Source of the DNA: Parazoarcus communis SWub3 = DSM 12120
GTDB lineage: Bacteria > Pseudomonadota > Gammaproteobacteria > Burkholderiales > Rhodocyclaceae
DNA length: 64,000 bases
Direction of reading: 5' to 3'
NCBI RefSeq assembly: GCF_003226565.1
Contig: NZ_QKOE01000003.1
Span: 248,001 to 312,000, forward strand
Position 1 is the stretch's first letter; each line of letters opens with the position of its first letter. A program made the position numbers and the translations under genes. The notes under the pieces were generated by a model, which ran no database searches, was not told where the DNA came from, and was given only the letters and a program-made list of their open reading frames with translations. This document shows, one piece after another, positions 25,793 to 32,793 of the stretch.

Positions 25793-26658
25793 CGCCGTAC
25801 CTGCGCCCGACCCGACATCCCTGCCGGAAACAGCAACAAGGCCAGCATCAGCAGCGCATAGGGCACCACATCCTTGAAGCCTTCCGGCAGCAGATACCCT
25901 GCCAGCGCCTCTGCCACCCCCAGAAAGATGCCGGCCAGCAAGGCACCAGGCAGACTGCTCATGCCGCCGAGCACCGCCGCAGGGAAAGCCTTCAGCGCGA
26001 TCAAGCCCATGTTCAGATGAACGAAGGTGATGGGTGCGAGCAGCATGCCGGCAAACGCCGCCAGCGCGGCGCCCAGCGCCCAGGCCAGGGTGTGCATCGA
26101 GGCCACCGGCACCCCCATCAGCGCAGCCATGCGCGCATCTTCCGAGCAGGCACGCAACGCCAATCCGGCACGGGTCAGACGAAAGAAAGCGGTCAGCAGC
26201 ACCGCCAGCAACACGGTCGCGGCGATCACCTGCAGATGACTCAGGCTCAGGGCCAGCGCGCCGATCTCGAGCACACGGTCGGCAAATGGCAGGCGATACA
26301 TGTCATGGCTGGCGGCCGGTACCGACGTGACCGCACCCCGCATCATCAATCCGAGGCCGAAAGTCAGCAGCACCGCCACCAGATGCGGCTGCCCGATTGC
26401 CCGCCGCAACACCAGGCGTTCCAGCCCCGCGCCCAGCAAGCCCAGCAGACCAACCGCGCTCAGTGCCGCCAGCCACAGCGGCCAGTCCAGACCAAAAGAC
26501 AAGGCCACGGCAGCAAAAGCCCCCAGCATCAGCAGTTCGCCCTGCATGAAGCTGACCGCCTCGGTGGCTTTGTAGATCAGCACGAAGGACAGCGCCACCA
26601 GCCCATAGACACAGCCGATGGCAACGCCGCTGGAGAGCACCTGAATCAGGGAAGACAT
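25789..26658 (-). CDS. livH: Branched-chain amino acid-type ABC transporter permease (LivH)
   Basis: A 289-residue membrane protein starting at ATG 26658 (MSSLIQVLSSGVAIGCVYGLVALSF). Typical LivH features include LIYKATEAVSFMQGELLMLGAF, the coupling-loop region ALRACSEDARMAALMGVPVASMHTLAWALGAALAAFAG, and GMSSLPGALLAGIFLG near the end. The longer frame up to 26865 was rejected since it runs through a palindromic non-coding repeat. It heads a three-gene set (livH, livM, binding protein) that lacks the two ATPase genes normally present in this transporter class. Confidence 0.9.
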   Translation of the reverse strand: MSSLIQVLSSGVAIGCVYGLVALSFVLIYKATEAVSFMQGELLMLGAFAAVALSFGLDWPLWLAALSAVGLLGLLGAGLERLVLRRAIGQPHLVAVLLTFGLGLMMRGAVTSVPAASHDMYRLPFADRVLEIGALALSLSHLQVIAATVLLAVLLTAFFRLTRAGLALRACSEDARMAALMGVPVASMHTLAWALGAALAAFAGMLLAPITFVHLNMGLIALKAFPAAVLGGMSSLPGALLAGIFLGVAEALAGYLLPEGFKDVVPYALLMLALLLFPAGMSGRAQVRR

Positions 26659-26718
26659 GGGCGGCAAGGATAGTGCATTGGCAGCCTCGGATGAACTGCA
26701 GCCGCCTCCTCCCACCCG

Positions 26719-26911
26719 ACCGGTTGCCAGGATGAGGGGCTGCGGGGACAGACGTTCGCGGCCTTCGGCTTCCCGTTGAACAGGCATCGATTGGGGCGGC
26801 GATGCAAACTCGCCCTTCGGGCTCAAACATGCATCGCCTCCTTTCCCCAATCGATGCCTGTTCAACGGCGCTCTCGACAGCCCCCGCAGCCCCTCACCCC
26901 GACAACCTGGA
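26719..26911. repeat. Nested palindromic element (about 190 bp) with 24-bp perfect arms
   Basis: This fills most of the 308-bp gap between livH and the nitronate monooxygenase gene. The inner arms are perfect over 24 bp: CCGTTGAACAGGCATCGA onward at 26773-26796 and its complement at 26845-26868. Inside these, GGCGATGCA (26798-26806) pairs with TGCATCGCC (26830-26838) and a small GCCC-TTC-GGGC hairpin fills the loop. Outside, TGAGGGGCTGCGGGG (26733-26747) pairs with its complement at 26882-26896, and a weaker match extends to about 26719/26911. The whole could fold as a single long cruciform. It may be a MITE-like repeat or a very strong transcription barrier. No coding region is seen in it. 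Confidence 0.6.
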
Positions 26912-26966
26912 CCTGTGCTTCACGGGAATACCCTCCCCTCCAATCCACGGCAAGTCCGGCAACCAT

Positions 26967-27941
26967 TTAGCCGTGCTTCACCGCCCCACTCACCGGCAGC
27001 GCGCAGGCCTGCAGATACTCTGCCTCCAGACGATCCACCAGTTCGGCCACCGTCGGCACGTCATGAATGTTTGCCACCCCGTGCCCGGCACTCCAGACGT
27101 CGCGCCAGGCCCGCGCCTCATCGGCCATGTCGTGCAGGTGGGCCTTGCCATGCCCCTGCACCAACTCAGCACGCTCGAAACCGGCACGCGCCAGACTCGG
27201 CCACAGGAAGTTGGCATTGGTGCCCGATATCGCGTCGGTATAGACGATGTCCGACGGCCCGCAGTCGACCACCATCTGCTTGTAATCCGGCTGCGCCATG
27301 GCCTCCTGGGTCGCAATGAAGCGGGTGCCCATGTACGCGAAATCGGCCCCCAGCACCTCGACCGCGCGGATCGAAGCCCCATCCGAAATGCTGCCGGCGG
27401 CAATCAGCACGCCATCCCAGAACTCGCGAATCTCGCGGATCAGACTGATCGTACTCTGCGTACCCGCGTGACCACCCGCGCCGGAGGCCACCGCGATGAT
27501 GCCGTCGACACCCGCCGCCGCGGCCTTGCGTGCATGATAGGCATGCACGATGTCAGAAAACACCAGCCCGCCATAAGCATGCACCGCCTTCACCACCTCG
27601 CCCGGATGCCCCAGACTGGTGATCACGAAAGGCACCCGATGGCGGACGATGGTCGCCAGATCTTCCTCCAGCCGGTTGTTCGAGGCATGCAGGATCAGAT
27701 TCACCCCATATGGCGCACACGGCAGCGCCGGATGTTCCCTGCGCTGCATCGACAAGGCCACATCAATCTGCGTCAGCCAGTCGTCCAGCTGGCTGGCCGG
27801 ACGGGCATTGAGCGCGGGAAATGTCCCCGCCACACCAGCACGACAACTGGCAATCACCAGCTCGGGGCCGGAAACAAGGAACATCGGTGCGGCAATCGCC
27901 GGGATGCGCATTGCACCCTGAAAGGAAGTGGGAATCGGCAT
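26967..27941 (-). CDS. Nitronate monooxygenase family protein (FMN-dependent TIM barrel)
   Basis: A 324-residue NMO/2-nitropropane dioxygenase family enzyme. The motifs AAPMFLVSGPELVIASCRAG and FPALNARP near the start, VITSLGHPGEVVKAVHAYG, GVDGIIAVASGAGGHAG and VLIAAGSISDGASIRAVEVLGADFAYMGTRFIAT for FMN-phosphate binding are present. The His of GGHAG is the proposed catalytic base. Such enzymes oxidise alkyl nitronates (for example propionate 3-nitronate), but many homologues have unknown substrates. The start at 27941 has a strong GGAGA ribosome-binding site. A 34-bp perfect palindrome lies about 105 nt upstream and suggests control by a TetR-type repressor. Confidence 0.87.
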   Translation of the reverse strand: MPIPTSFQGAMRIPAIAAPMFLVSGPELVIASCRAGVAGTFPALNARPASQLDDWLTQIDVALSMQRREHPALPCAPYGVNLILHASNNRLEEDLATIVRHRVPFVITSLGHPGEVVKAVHAYGGLVFSDIVHAYHARKAAAAGVDGIIAVASGAGGHAGTQSTISLIREIREFWDGVLIAAGSISDGASIRAVEVLGADFAYMGTRFIATQEAMAQPDYKQMVVDCGPSDIVYTDAISGTNANFLWPSLARAGFERAELVQGHGKAHLHDMADEARAWRDVWSAGHGVANIHDVPTVAELVDRLEAEYLQACALPVSGAVKHG

Positions 27942-28044
27942 GCTGTCTCCTGATCGGAAGTGGAATGGGCCGGTCTATCGGGCAGACACCAGCGCGCACA
28001 CTGATGCCGCCACCGCCGACCTCATATCGACTCTATCATGGAGA

Positions 28045-28078
28045 CAGATGAATTCAAACGATCGTTTGAATTCATCTG
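28045..28078. promoter_or_regulatory. 34-bp perfect palindrome, putative TetR-family (PsrA/FadR-like) operator
   Basis: The sequence reads CAGATGAATTCAAACGATC and then its exact reverse complement, a two-fold symmetric 34-mer centred on CGATCG. The core CAAACGATCGTTTG fits the known PsrA consensus (C/G)AAAC-N2-4-GTTTG(C/G), used by TetR-type repressors of fatty-acid oxidation genes. It lies about 105 nt upstream of the nitronate monooxygenase start and just after the stop of the EF-hand protein gene. It lacks a following T-run, so an intrinsic terminator is unlikely. No regulator gene is encoded next to it. Confidence 0.65.
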
Positions 28079-28103
28079 ACCAACAAGCCTCTGCCCTTCC
28101 CGA

Positions 28104-30242
28104 TCAGAACACGCCCTGGCGCCACAGCACGATGCCCACGATGAGCACAATGGCGAGGAACAGCCAGGTTCCCCACGGCGACTGCTTCTCCGCGTAGGGA
28201 TCGGACAGCGATGTCGAGGCCCCCTCAGGCAACATGGCCACGCCCGTCAAGGCGGCCCCAAAGGGAATATTGATGCGGGCCCGGGTGTTGACTGCCCAGC
28301 CATTGGCATCCAGCAAGGGGCCGAGATTGCGCTGACGCAACTTGAGCCAGGCAAGCAACATCGACGGCCCGGAGATCAGCAGCATGATGCCGCCGATCAC
28401 CAGCGGCATCTGCCACGCCGGCAAGGACAGGAAACCGGTCACGACTGCAGCCAGTGCCGTACCCAGCGCGCCCAGCGCCAGGCCGATGGCCGCGAAGATA
28501 CCGGCAAACTTTGCGATGTCGAAAGCCGGTGCGGCCGCTGGCGCAGGCGCGTCGGCCTTGGCACCCGCATCGGCGACACCCGCAGCAGCTTTGGCCTCCA
28601 CCGCCTTGTCCCGCGACGCGGCGAACTTGTGGATCTGCTCGCCTATCATTCGCGCCACACGCTTGTACGGCGACCAGAATGCCTGACGAACGCTGATCGG
28701 GTTTTCCACGACCTTGACCACGCTGGCGTTCCAGTCACGCCCCTGGCGATCGTAGAACACCCCATTACGGCCGGGCACCATCATCTCGTCCGCATCGCCG
28801 CCGGTCATGGCTGCAACGATGGTCATCGGGGCTTCACCCTGACGCTCGCAATTGCAATACACCAGATAGGCACCGGACAGGGGCGCAAGGGCCGCGTGAC
28901 GCCCCATGTCGGCAACCTTCAGACAAAGCTCGCAGCTGCGCTGGTCAAGATAGAGGGTGCCGGCCTGGAAGATGGCCTTCCGCCCGCCCTGATAGAAGTC
29001 GCTGAGCGACACATAATTGCGCAACAGCGTGACCAGATCGCGGTTGTAGCGCACCAGACGCTCGACCGCTTCAATCTGCGCCGCCGCCGTCTCCGCAGCC
29101 AGATCCGCCTCGATCAGCGTGGCCAGCGACGCCGGCGCCGGGCCATCGAGCAAGGCGCGCAGCTCGTCGGCTGCCAGCGCAGTAAGGGACGATGCAGGTT
29201 TGGCCGCCTGCCAGTCACGGTAGGCGGTGAATCGGCCGGAGAGATCCCGCCACTGCACCTCGGACAGCATGTCGACGTCACCAAACACCGGCTTGACCAC
29301 CCCATCCCGCAGCGCCGCGACCGCCGCCGCCCACGCCGGGTTCAGGCCGTTCGTCAGCGGCAGCATGGCGTCTGCAGCCACGCGCGCGAGCGGCAACGCA
29401 CCGATGCCAGCACTGCCGGCGTCAAGCATCTCGCCGGTCAGGCTGGCGTATGCGGAATCGGCGGGATTGAGCGCGTCTGCCGCGCGTTCATCGAACGCCG
29501 CCAGCTTGCAACGGGTGAAGTAATCATCCACCTTTTCACGCACCGCCTCGAACAGCGCTGCCGCGGCCGCAGTGTCGTCACCCAGCGGCAACACCCGGTC
29601 GCCTGCAGCCGCGGCCTGCCAGTCGGCAACCGCCTGGGCCTGGGCCAGAAAGGCGGCAAGTCCATCGGCATCGACACCGGGCTTGCCACTACGATCGTCC
29701 TTGCCGCCCAGATGCTCGATGATCAGCGCGATCAGGCCTGCCGTATCCGCAGCGGCGGCCAGTTCCACCGGTACGATGCCATCGCCGTTGTAATGATCGG
29801 GCGCATACAGCCGGGTCGTATCGGCAACATCATCCATCGCGATGGCCTCGGCATCGGCCTTGTCTAGATAGGCCAGCATGCGCCGCGCCGTCGCCAGCAA
29901 GCGGCCGCCCTCGTCGTCATCCGCCGCAATGGCGGACAAGGGCAAGGCGCTCGCCCCCGCGAACAGGCAGCCAGGATCCTTGAGGACCTTGCACACCCAG
30001 CGCACCGCGGCAATCACCTCTGGCGCGCGGATGCGACCATCCCCGTCGCCATCGAGCAGCTGCAAGGTGCGGGAGTCGAATTCCAGCCCCGAGGTCGGGC
30101 AGGCCAGCACCGACCATAGTTTCTGATCGAGCTCGGCAAGGTGGCGCAGATCGTCTGCGGTCTCGATCCGGACCTGGTCAAAGCCGCCAGAGCGGAAGAA
30201 ACGCCATGGATACACGCTCTTCGTATCGACCGAAGCGTTCAT
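28104..30242 (-). CDS. Large EF-hand-containing membrane protein of unknown function
   Basis: A 712-residue protein from ATG 30242, which has a strong GGGAGAG ribosome-binding site (an upstream ATG at 30284 has none). Near residue 65 it carries an exact calcium-binding EF-hand loop, DGDGDGRIRAPE (Asp at 1, 3, 5, Gly 6, Ile 8, Glu 12). A second, degenerate NGDGI loop occurs near 155, and a DADG stretch near 190. The middle is soluble and alpha-helical, with CELCLKVADMG and YLVYCNCERQGEAP segments. The C-terminal quarter has an Ala/Pro-rich linker, two hydrophobic segments (about 595-650) and a last helix (GTWLFLAIVLIVGIVLW). I do not recognise a functional family; calcium-dependent signalling or assembly is speculation. 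Confidence 0.8.
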   Translation of the reverse strand: MNASVDTKSVYPWRFFRSGGFDQVRIETADDLRHLAELDQKLWSVLACPTSGLEFDSRTLQLLDGDGDGRIRAPEVIAAVRWVCKVLKDPGCLFAGASALPLSAIAADDDEGGRLLATARRMLAYLDKADAEAIAMDDVADTTRLYAPDHYNGDGIVPVELAAAADTAGLIALIIEHLGGKDDRSGKPGVDADGLAAFLAQAQAVADWQAAAAGDRVLPLGDDTAAAAALFEAVREKVDDYFTRCKLAAFDERAADALNPADSAYASLTGEMLDAGSAGIGALPLARVAADAMLPLTNGLNPAWAAAVAALRDGVVKPVFGDVDMLSEVQWRDLSGRFTAYRDWQAAKPASSLTALAADELRALLDGPAPASLATLIEADLAAETAAAQIEAVERLVRYNRDLVTLLRNYVSLSDFYQGGRKAIFQAGTLYLDQRSCELCLKVADMGRHAALAPLSGAYLVYCNCERQGEAPMTIVAAMTGGDADEMMVPGRNGVFYDRQGRDWNASVVKVVENPISVRQAFWSPYKRVARMIGEQIHKFAASRDKAVEAKAAAGVADAGAKADAPAPAAAPAFDIAKFAGIFAAIGLALGALGTALAAVVTGFLSLPAWQMPLVIGGIMLLISGPSMLLAWLKLRQRNLGPLLDANGWAVNTRARINIPFGAALTGVAMLPEGASTSLSDPYAEKQSPWGTWLFLAIVLIVGIVLWRQGVF

Positions 30243-30356
30243 TGTTCTCTCCCTGAAAGGTAGGCGCCGGCAATCGTCCGGCATCGATTCCGGATACTGC
30301 TATGAAAAAGGCAATACGACAACGCTGGTCGCGCGGGTCGACGGCAGCTTGGGGTA

Positions 30357-30998
30357 TCAGCCGTAGGCGCCGACAAAGGGATTGCTGTCGCGCTCTTCAC
30401 CAAAGGTCGAGGTCGGGCCATGCCCGGGGATGAAGGTGACGTCATCACCCAGCGGGAACAGCTTGTTGCGGATCGAGGAAATGAGGGTCTGATGATCGCC
30501 ACGCGGAAAATCCGTCCGCCCGATCGAGCCCGCAAAAAGCACATCGCCCACAATGGCCAGGCGCGCACCGGGGTGGAAGAACACCACATGACCCGGGGTG
30601 TGACCTGGCGTGTGGATGACCTGCAAGGTCTCGTCACCGACCGTCACGGTGTCGCCATCATGCAGCCAGCGATCGGGGGTAAAGGTCTCGACATCCGGAA
30701 AGCCGAACATCTTGCTCTGCTGCGGCATGCCCTCGATCCAGAAGCGGTCTTCCTCCTGCGGGCCCTCGACCGGCACACCCAGTTCGCGCGCCAGCCTGGC
30801 CGTTCCGCCAGCATGATCGATATGGCCATGCGTGATCAGGATCTTCTCGATCGTGACACCAAGCTTGTCGGCTGCCGCATGAATGCGGTCGAGGTCGCCA
30901 CCCGGGTCAACCACCGCAGCCTTGCGGGTCTTGTCGCACCAGATGATGCTGCAGTTCTGTTCGAAGGGCGTCACGGGGACAATGCGGGCGTCGATCAT
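30357..30998 (-). CDS. MBL-fold metallo-hydrolase (glyoxalase II-like, YcbL type)
   Basis: A 213-residue single-domain metallo-beta-lactamase protein from ATG 30998. It has [27 protein letters not shown] at the start, the metal motif [10 protein letters not shown] (HxHxDH), [27 protein letters not shown] and VIPGHGP-like [10 protein letters not shown]. This matches YcbL-like hydrolases, small glyoxalase II homologues that cleave S-lactoylglutathione-type thioesters, but persulfide dioxygenases and others share the fold. It is a single-gene unit; the longer frame upstream lacks conservation. Confidence 0.9.
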   Translation of the reverse strand: MIDARIVPVTPFEQNCSIIWCDKTRKAAVVDPGGDLDRIHAAADKLGVTIEKILITHGHIDHAGGTARLARELGVPVEGPQEEDRFWIEGMPQQSKMFGFPDVETFTPDRWLHDGDTVTVGDETLQVIHTPGHTPGHVVFFHPGARLAIVGDVLFAGSIGRTDFPRGDHQTLISSIRNKLFPLGDDVTFIPGHGPTSTFGEERDSNPFVGAYG

Positions 30999-31157
30999 GA
31001 TGGCAAAAGGCGTCTGAGTCAGCGGATCGTCATGATACCGCGGTGCCTGCAAGCGGTGACGAGACCTCGTCACCGGGGTGGCTGTGCTCACACCTCGCCG
31101 GCGCCGATCAACGCCACAGGCGAGCCCCCAAGCCATACAACGACGGCTGGAGGTGTA

Positions 31158-31499
31158 TCACGCGCCCAGCAGCCGGCGGGCAAGCACGGACTGCATGTCC
31201 CGGCGCCCATCGACAATCAGATAGATGAGCACCTGCCGCCCCAGAACCCGATAAATCACGCGATAAGGCTTGAAGGCCGTCTGCCTGTAATCCTTGATGC
31301 CCAAGCTGACCAGCTCTCTGGGGTAACACCCCCGCTCCGGAAACTGCGCCAGGCTGTCGACGATCACCATTAACTGATCGAGGACATAATTGGCATTCTC
31401 AACACAATCGAACTCGGAGATGTAGTCGTAAATCGACTCCAGATCCTGCTCCGCACCTTGTGTGAGCAGCACCTCGTAACGATCCGGCTTGACAACCAT
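31158..31499 (-). CDS. RelE/ParE-family toxin of a type II toxin-antitoxin module
   Basis: A 113-residue toxin starting at ATG 31499 (MVVKPDRYEVLLTQGAEQDL). The RelE/ParE fold is recognisable from LTQGAEQDLESIYDYISEFDCVENANYVLDQL, the basic core KDYRQTAFKPYRVIYRVLGRQVLIYLIVDGRRDMQSVLARRLL and the conserved Arg-Tyr pair RVIYR. These toxins act either as ribosome-dependent mRNA endonucleases (RelE) or gyrase poisons (ParE), and sequence does not decide. The start overlaps the antitoxin stop by one nucleotide (TGATG). Confidence 0.9.
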   Translation of the reverse strand: MVVKPDRYEVLLTQGAEQDLESIYDYISEFDCVENANYVLDQLMVIVDSLAQFPERGCYPRELVSLGIKDYRQTAFKPYRVIYRVLGRQVLIYLIVDGRRDMQSVLARRLLGA

Positions 31500-31774
31500 C
31501 AAGCCATGGACCGCTTTGCGCGCAGACGCGCCACCACCTCCGCCACGGGCCTGATGCAACCAGCTTCGACATCCTGATTGCCGAGCGCCAGTATTTTCAG
31601 CAAGGCCAGCGTCTCCTGCGTTTCCTCATACGACGCGACATCCTGCAAGACGGCCTTGGCCTCCCCATTCTGGGTGATGACCAAGGGCTCGCGCTGCTCG
31701 GACAACTGCGTCAGAACCTCCGCCGCATGCGCCTTGAGATAGCTGATGGGCTTGACCTGAGATGAGTAGCGCAC
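31499..31774 (-). CDS. Phd/YefM-family antitoxin
   Basis: The antitoxin of the module, about 91 residues, with the conserved N-terminus RYSSQVKPISYLKAHAAEVL and EQREPLVITQNGEAKAVLQDVASYEET, the Phd/YefM DNA-binding domain. The C-terminal tail binds the toxin. I chose a GTG start at 31774 because AGGAAG lies 8 nt upstream and the protein then begins MRYSSQVKPIS as in relatives. A GTG at 31798 would add eight residues but has no ribosome-binding site. The module probably represses itself through the palindrome just upstream. Confidence 0.88.
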   Translation of the reverse strand: MRYSSQVKPISYLKAHAAEVLTQLSEQREPLVITQNGEAKAVLQDVASYEETQETLALLKILALGNQDVEAGCIRPVAEVVARLRAKRSMA

Positions 31775-31801
31775 GGCATTTGCTTCCTGAATCGACACAG
31801 A

Positions 31802-31813
31802 ACTAAATATAGT
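31802..31813 (-). promoter_or_regulatory. Candidate autoregulatory operator/-10 region of the toxin-antitoxin module
   Basis: ACTAAATATAGT has inverted half-sites ACTA-N4-TAGT and lies 28 nt upstream of the proposed antitoxin start. Its AT-rich centre reads TATATT on the coding strand, so it could double as the -10 box. Phd/YefM proteins commonly repress their own operon by binding such short palindromes over the promoter. This is a positional inference. Confidence 0.4.
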
Positions 31814-31872
31814 CCTTTTTCAGACCATTCGCCACGATCCTGCCACACGCCACTCCATCCGGAAATCACACC

Positions 31873-32697
31873 TTATCGGTCCGCGTTCGGGAAGAACAAC
31901 TGCTCGCCGCCAATCTTGTAACTCGCGATCGTCTGCTGACCAGCGGGCGACACCACCCAGTCGACGAAGCGCTGCGCCTCGGCGGACTTCACATGCGGAT
32001 GCTTCGCCGGATTCACGACAATCACACCGTACTGATTGAACAGGCGCTGATCGCCTTCGACCAGGATCTGGAGATCCGCACGATTCTTGAAGTTCAGCCA
32101 GGTGCCACGGTCAGCCAGGATGTAAGCACCCGACGACGCAGCGATGTTCAGCGCAGGCCCCATCCCGCAGCCGCACTCCTTGTAGCCGCTTCCCTTGCTT
32201 TCCTCCGCGCCTGCCGCCTTCCAGTAACGCAGCTCGGCAGCATGCGTGCCGCTCTTGTCTCCGCGGGAAACAAAGCTCGCGTTCTGGGTCGCGAGCTGCC
32301 TGAGGGCATCGACCACCTCCTTGCCCTTGACACCGGCAGGGTCGGCGGCCGGACCAATCAGCACGAAATCGTTGTACATCACCGGCAGGCGCTTCACCCC
32401 ATAGCCTTCTGCGACGAATTTCTCCTCGGCAACGGTGTCATGCACGAAAAGCACGTCGGCATCGCCACGGCGCCCGGTATCCAGCGCCTGACCCGTCCCC
32501 AGGGCAACCACCTTCACGTCGATGCCACTTGCTGCCTTGAACGCTGGCAGCAGATGCGCAAACAGGCCTGACTGCTCGGTAGAAGTGGTGGACGCCATCA
32601 CGATGGACTGAGCCCAGGCGCTTGACGAGAGCGCGAGCACGGCAAACGAAAAAGAGGCCTTGCGCAGCAGGGCGGAGAGCATCGGGGATGGCTTCAT
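31873..32697 (-). CDS. tupA: Tungstate/molybdate-type ABC substrate-binding protein (TupA-like)
   Basis: A 274-residue periplasmic binding protein from ATG 32697 with a signal peptide (KASFSFAVLALSSSAWAQ, cleavage after AWA). The mature start SIVMASTTSTEQSGLFAHLLPAF carries the TTSTxxSGL oxyanion loop of TupA/WtpA-type proteins. It also has GQALDTGRRGDADVLFVHD, FVSRGDKSGTHAAE and YILADRGTWLNFKNR. Tungstate is the usual ligand; molybdate is possible. No permease (tupB) or ATPase (tupC) gene follows; the next gene is a toxin-antitoxin module. It is divergent from a ModE-HTH regulator with its own binding-protein domain. Confidence 0.88.
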   Translation of the reverse strand: MKPSPMLSALLRKASFSFAVLALSSSAWAQSIVMASTTSTEQSGLFAHLLPAFKAASGIDVKVVALGTGQALDTGRRGDADVLFVHDTVAEEKFVAEGYGVKRLPVMYNDFVLIGPAADPAGVKGKEVVDALRQLATQNASFVSRGDKSGTHAAELRYWKAAGAEESKGSGYKECGCGMGPALNIAASSGAYILADRGTWLNFKNRADLQILVEGDQRLFNQYGVIVVNPAKHPHVKSAEAQRFVDWVVSPAGQQTIASYKIGGEQLFFPNADR

Positions 32698-32793
32698 GGA
32701 TCGTCCTTGGTGTGGAAACACCGGCAATCTGCCGGCGGTGGAGAATTTCGGGTAACGTAAGTCCCCGCAAGACTTCCATCAATATGAAGCATC
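32698..32793. promoter_or_regulatory. Divergent tupA/regulator intergenic region with a hairpin in the tupA leader
   Basis: Only 96 nt separate the two starts. On the tupA side a compact stem CCGGCA-ATC-TGCCGG (32721-32735), extendable through flanking CACC/GGTG bases, would lie in the 5-prime leader. GTGTGGAAACAC beside it could form a small competing hairpin. I looked for the molybdenum cofactor riboswitch consensus and for a ModE box and did not find a convincing match to either. Regulation by the divergent protein is likely from the layout. Confidence 0.4.

Noticed and set aside
25681-26673. A 330-codon plus-strand frame over livM/livH
   Set aside because: Composition extreme (His, Gln and Arg rich) and antisense to clear permease genes.
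28045-28078. The 34-bp palindrome as an intrinsic terminator of the EF-hand gene
   Set aside because: The stem is AT-rich with no T-tract and no loop; perfect symmetry around CGATCG suits a dimeric repressor better.
32698-32793. A molybdenum/tungsten cofactor riboswitch before tupA
   Set aside because: A stable hairpin exists, but the conserved riboswitch sequence blocks are not present.
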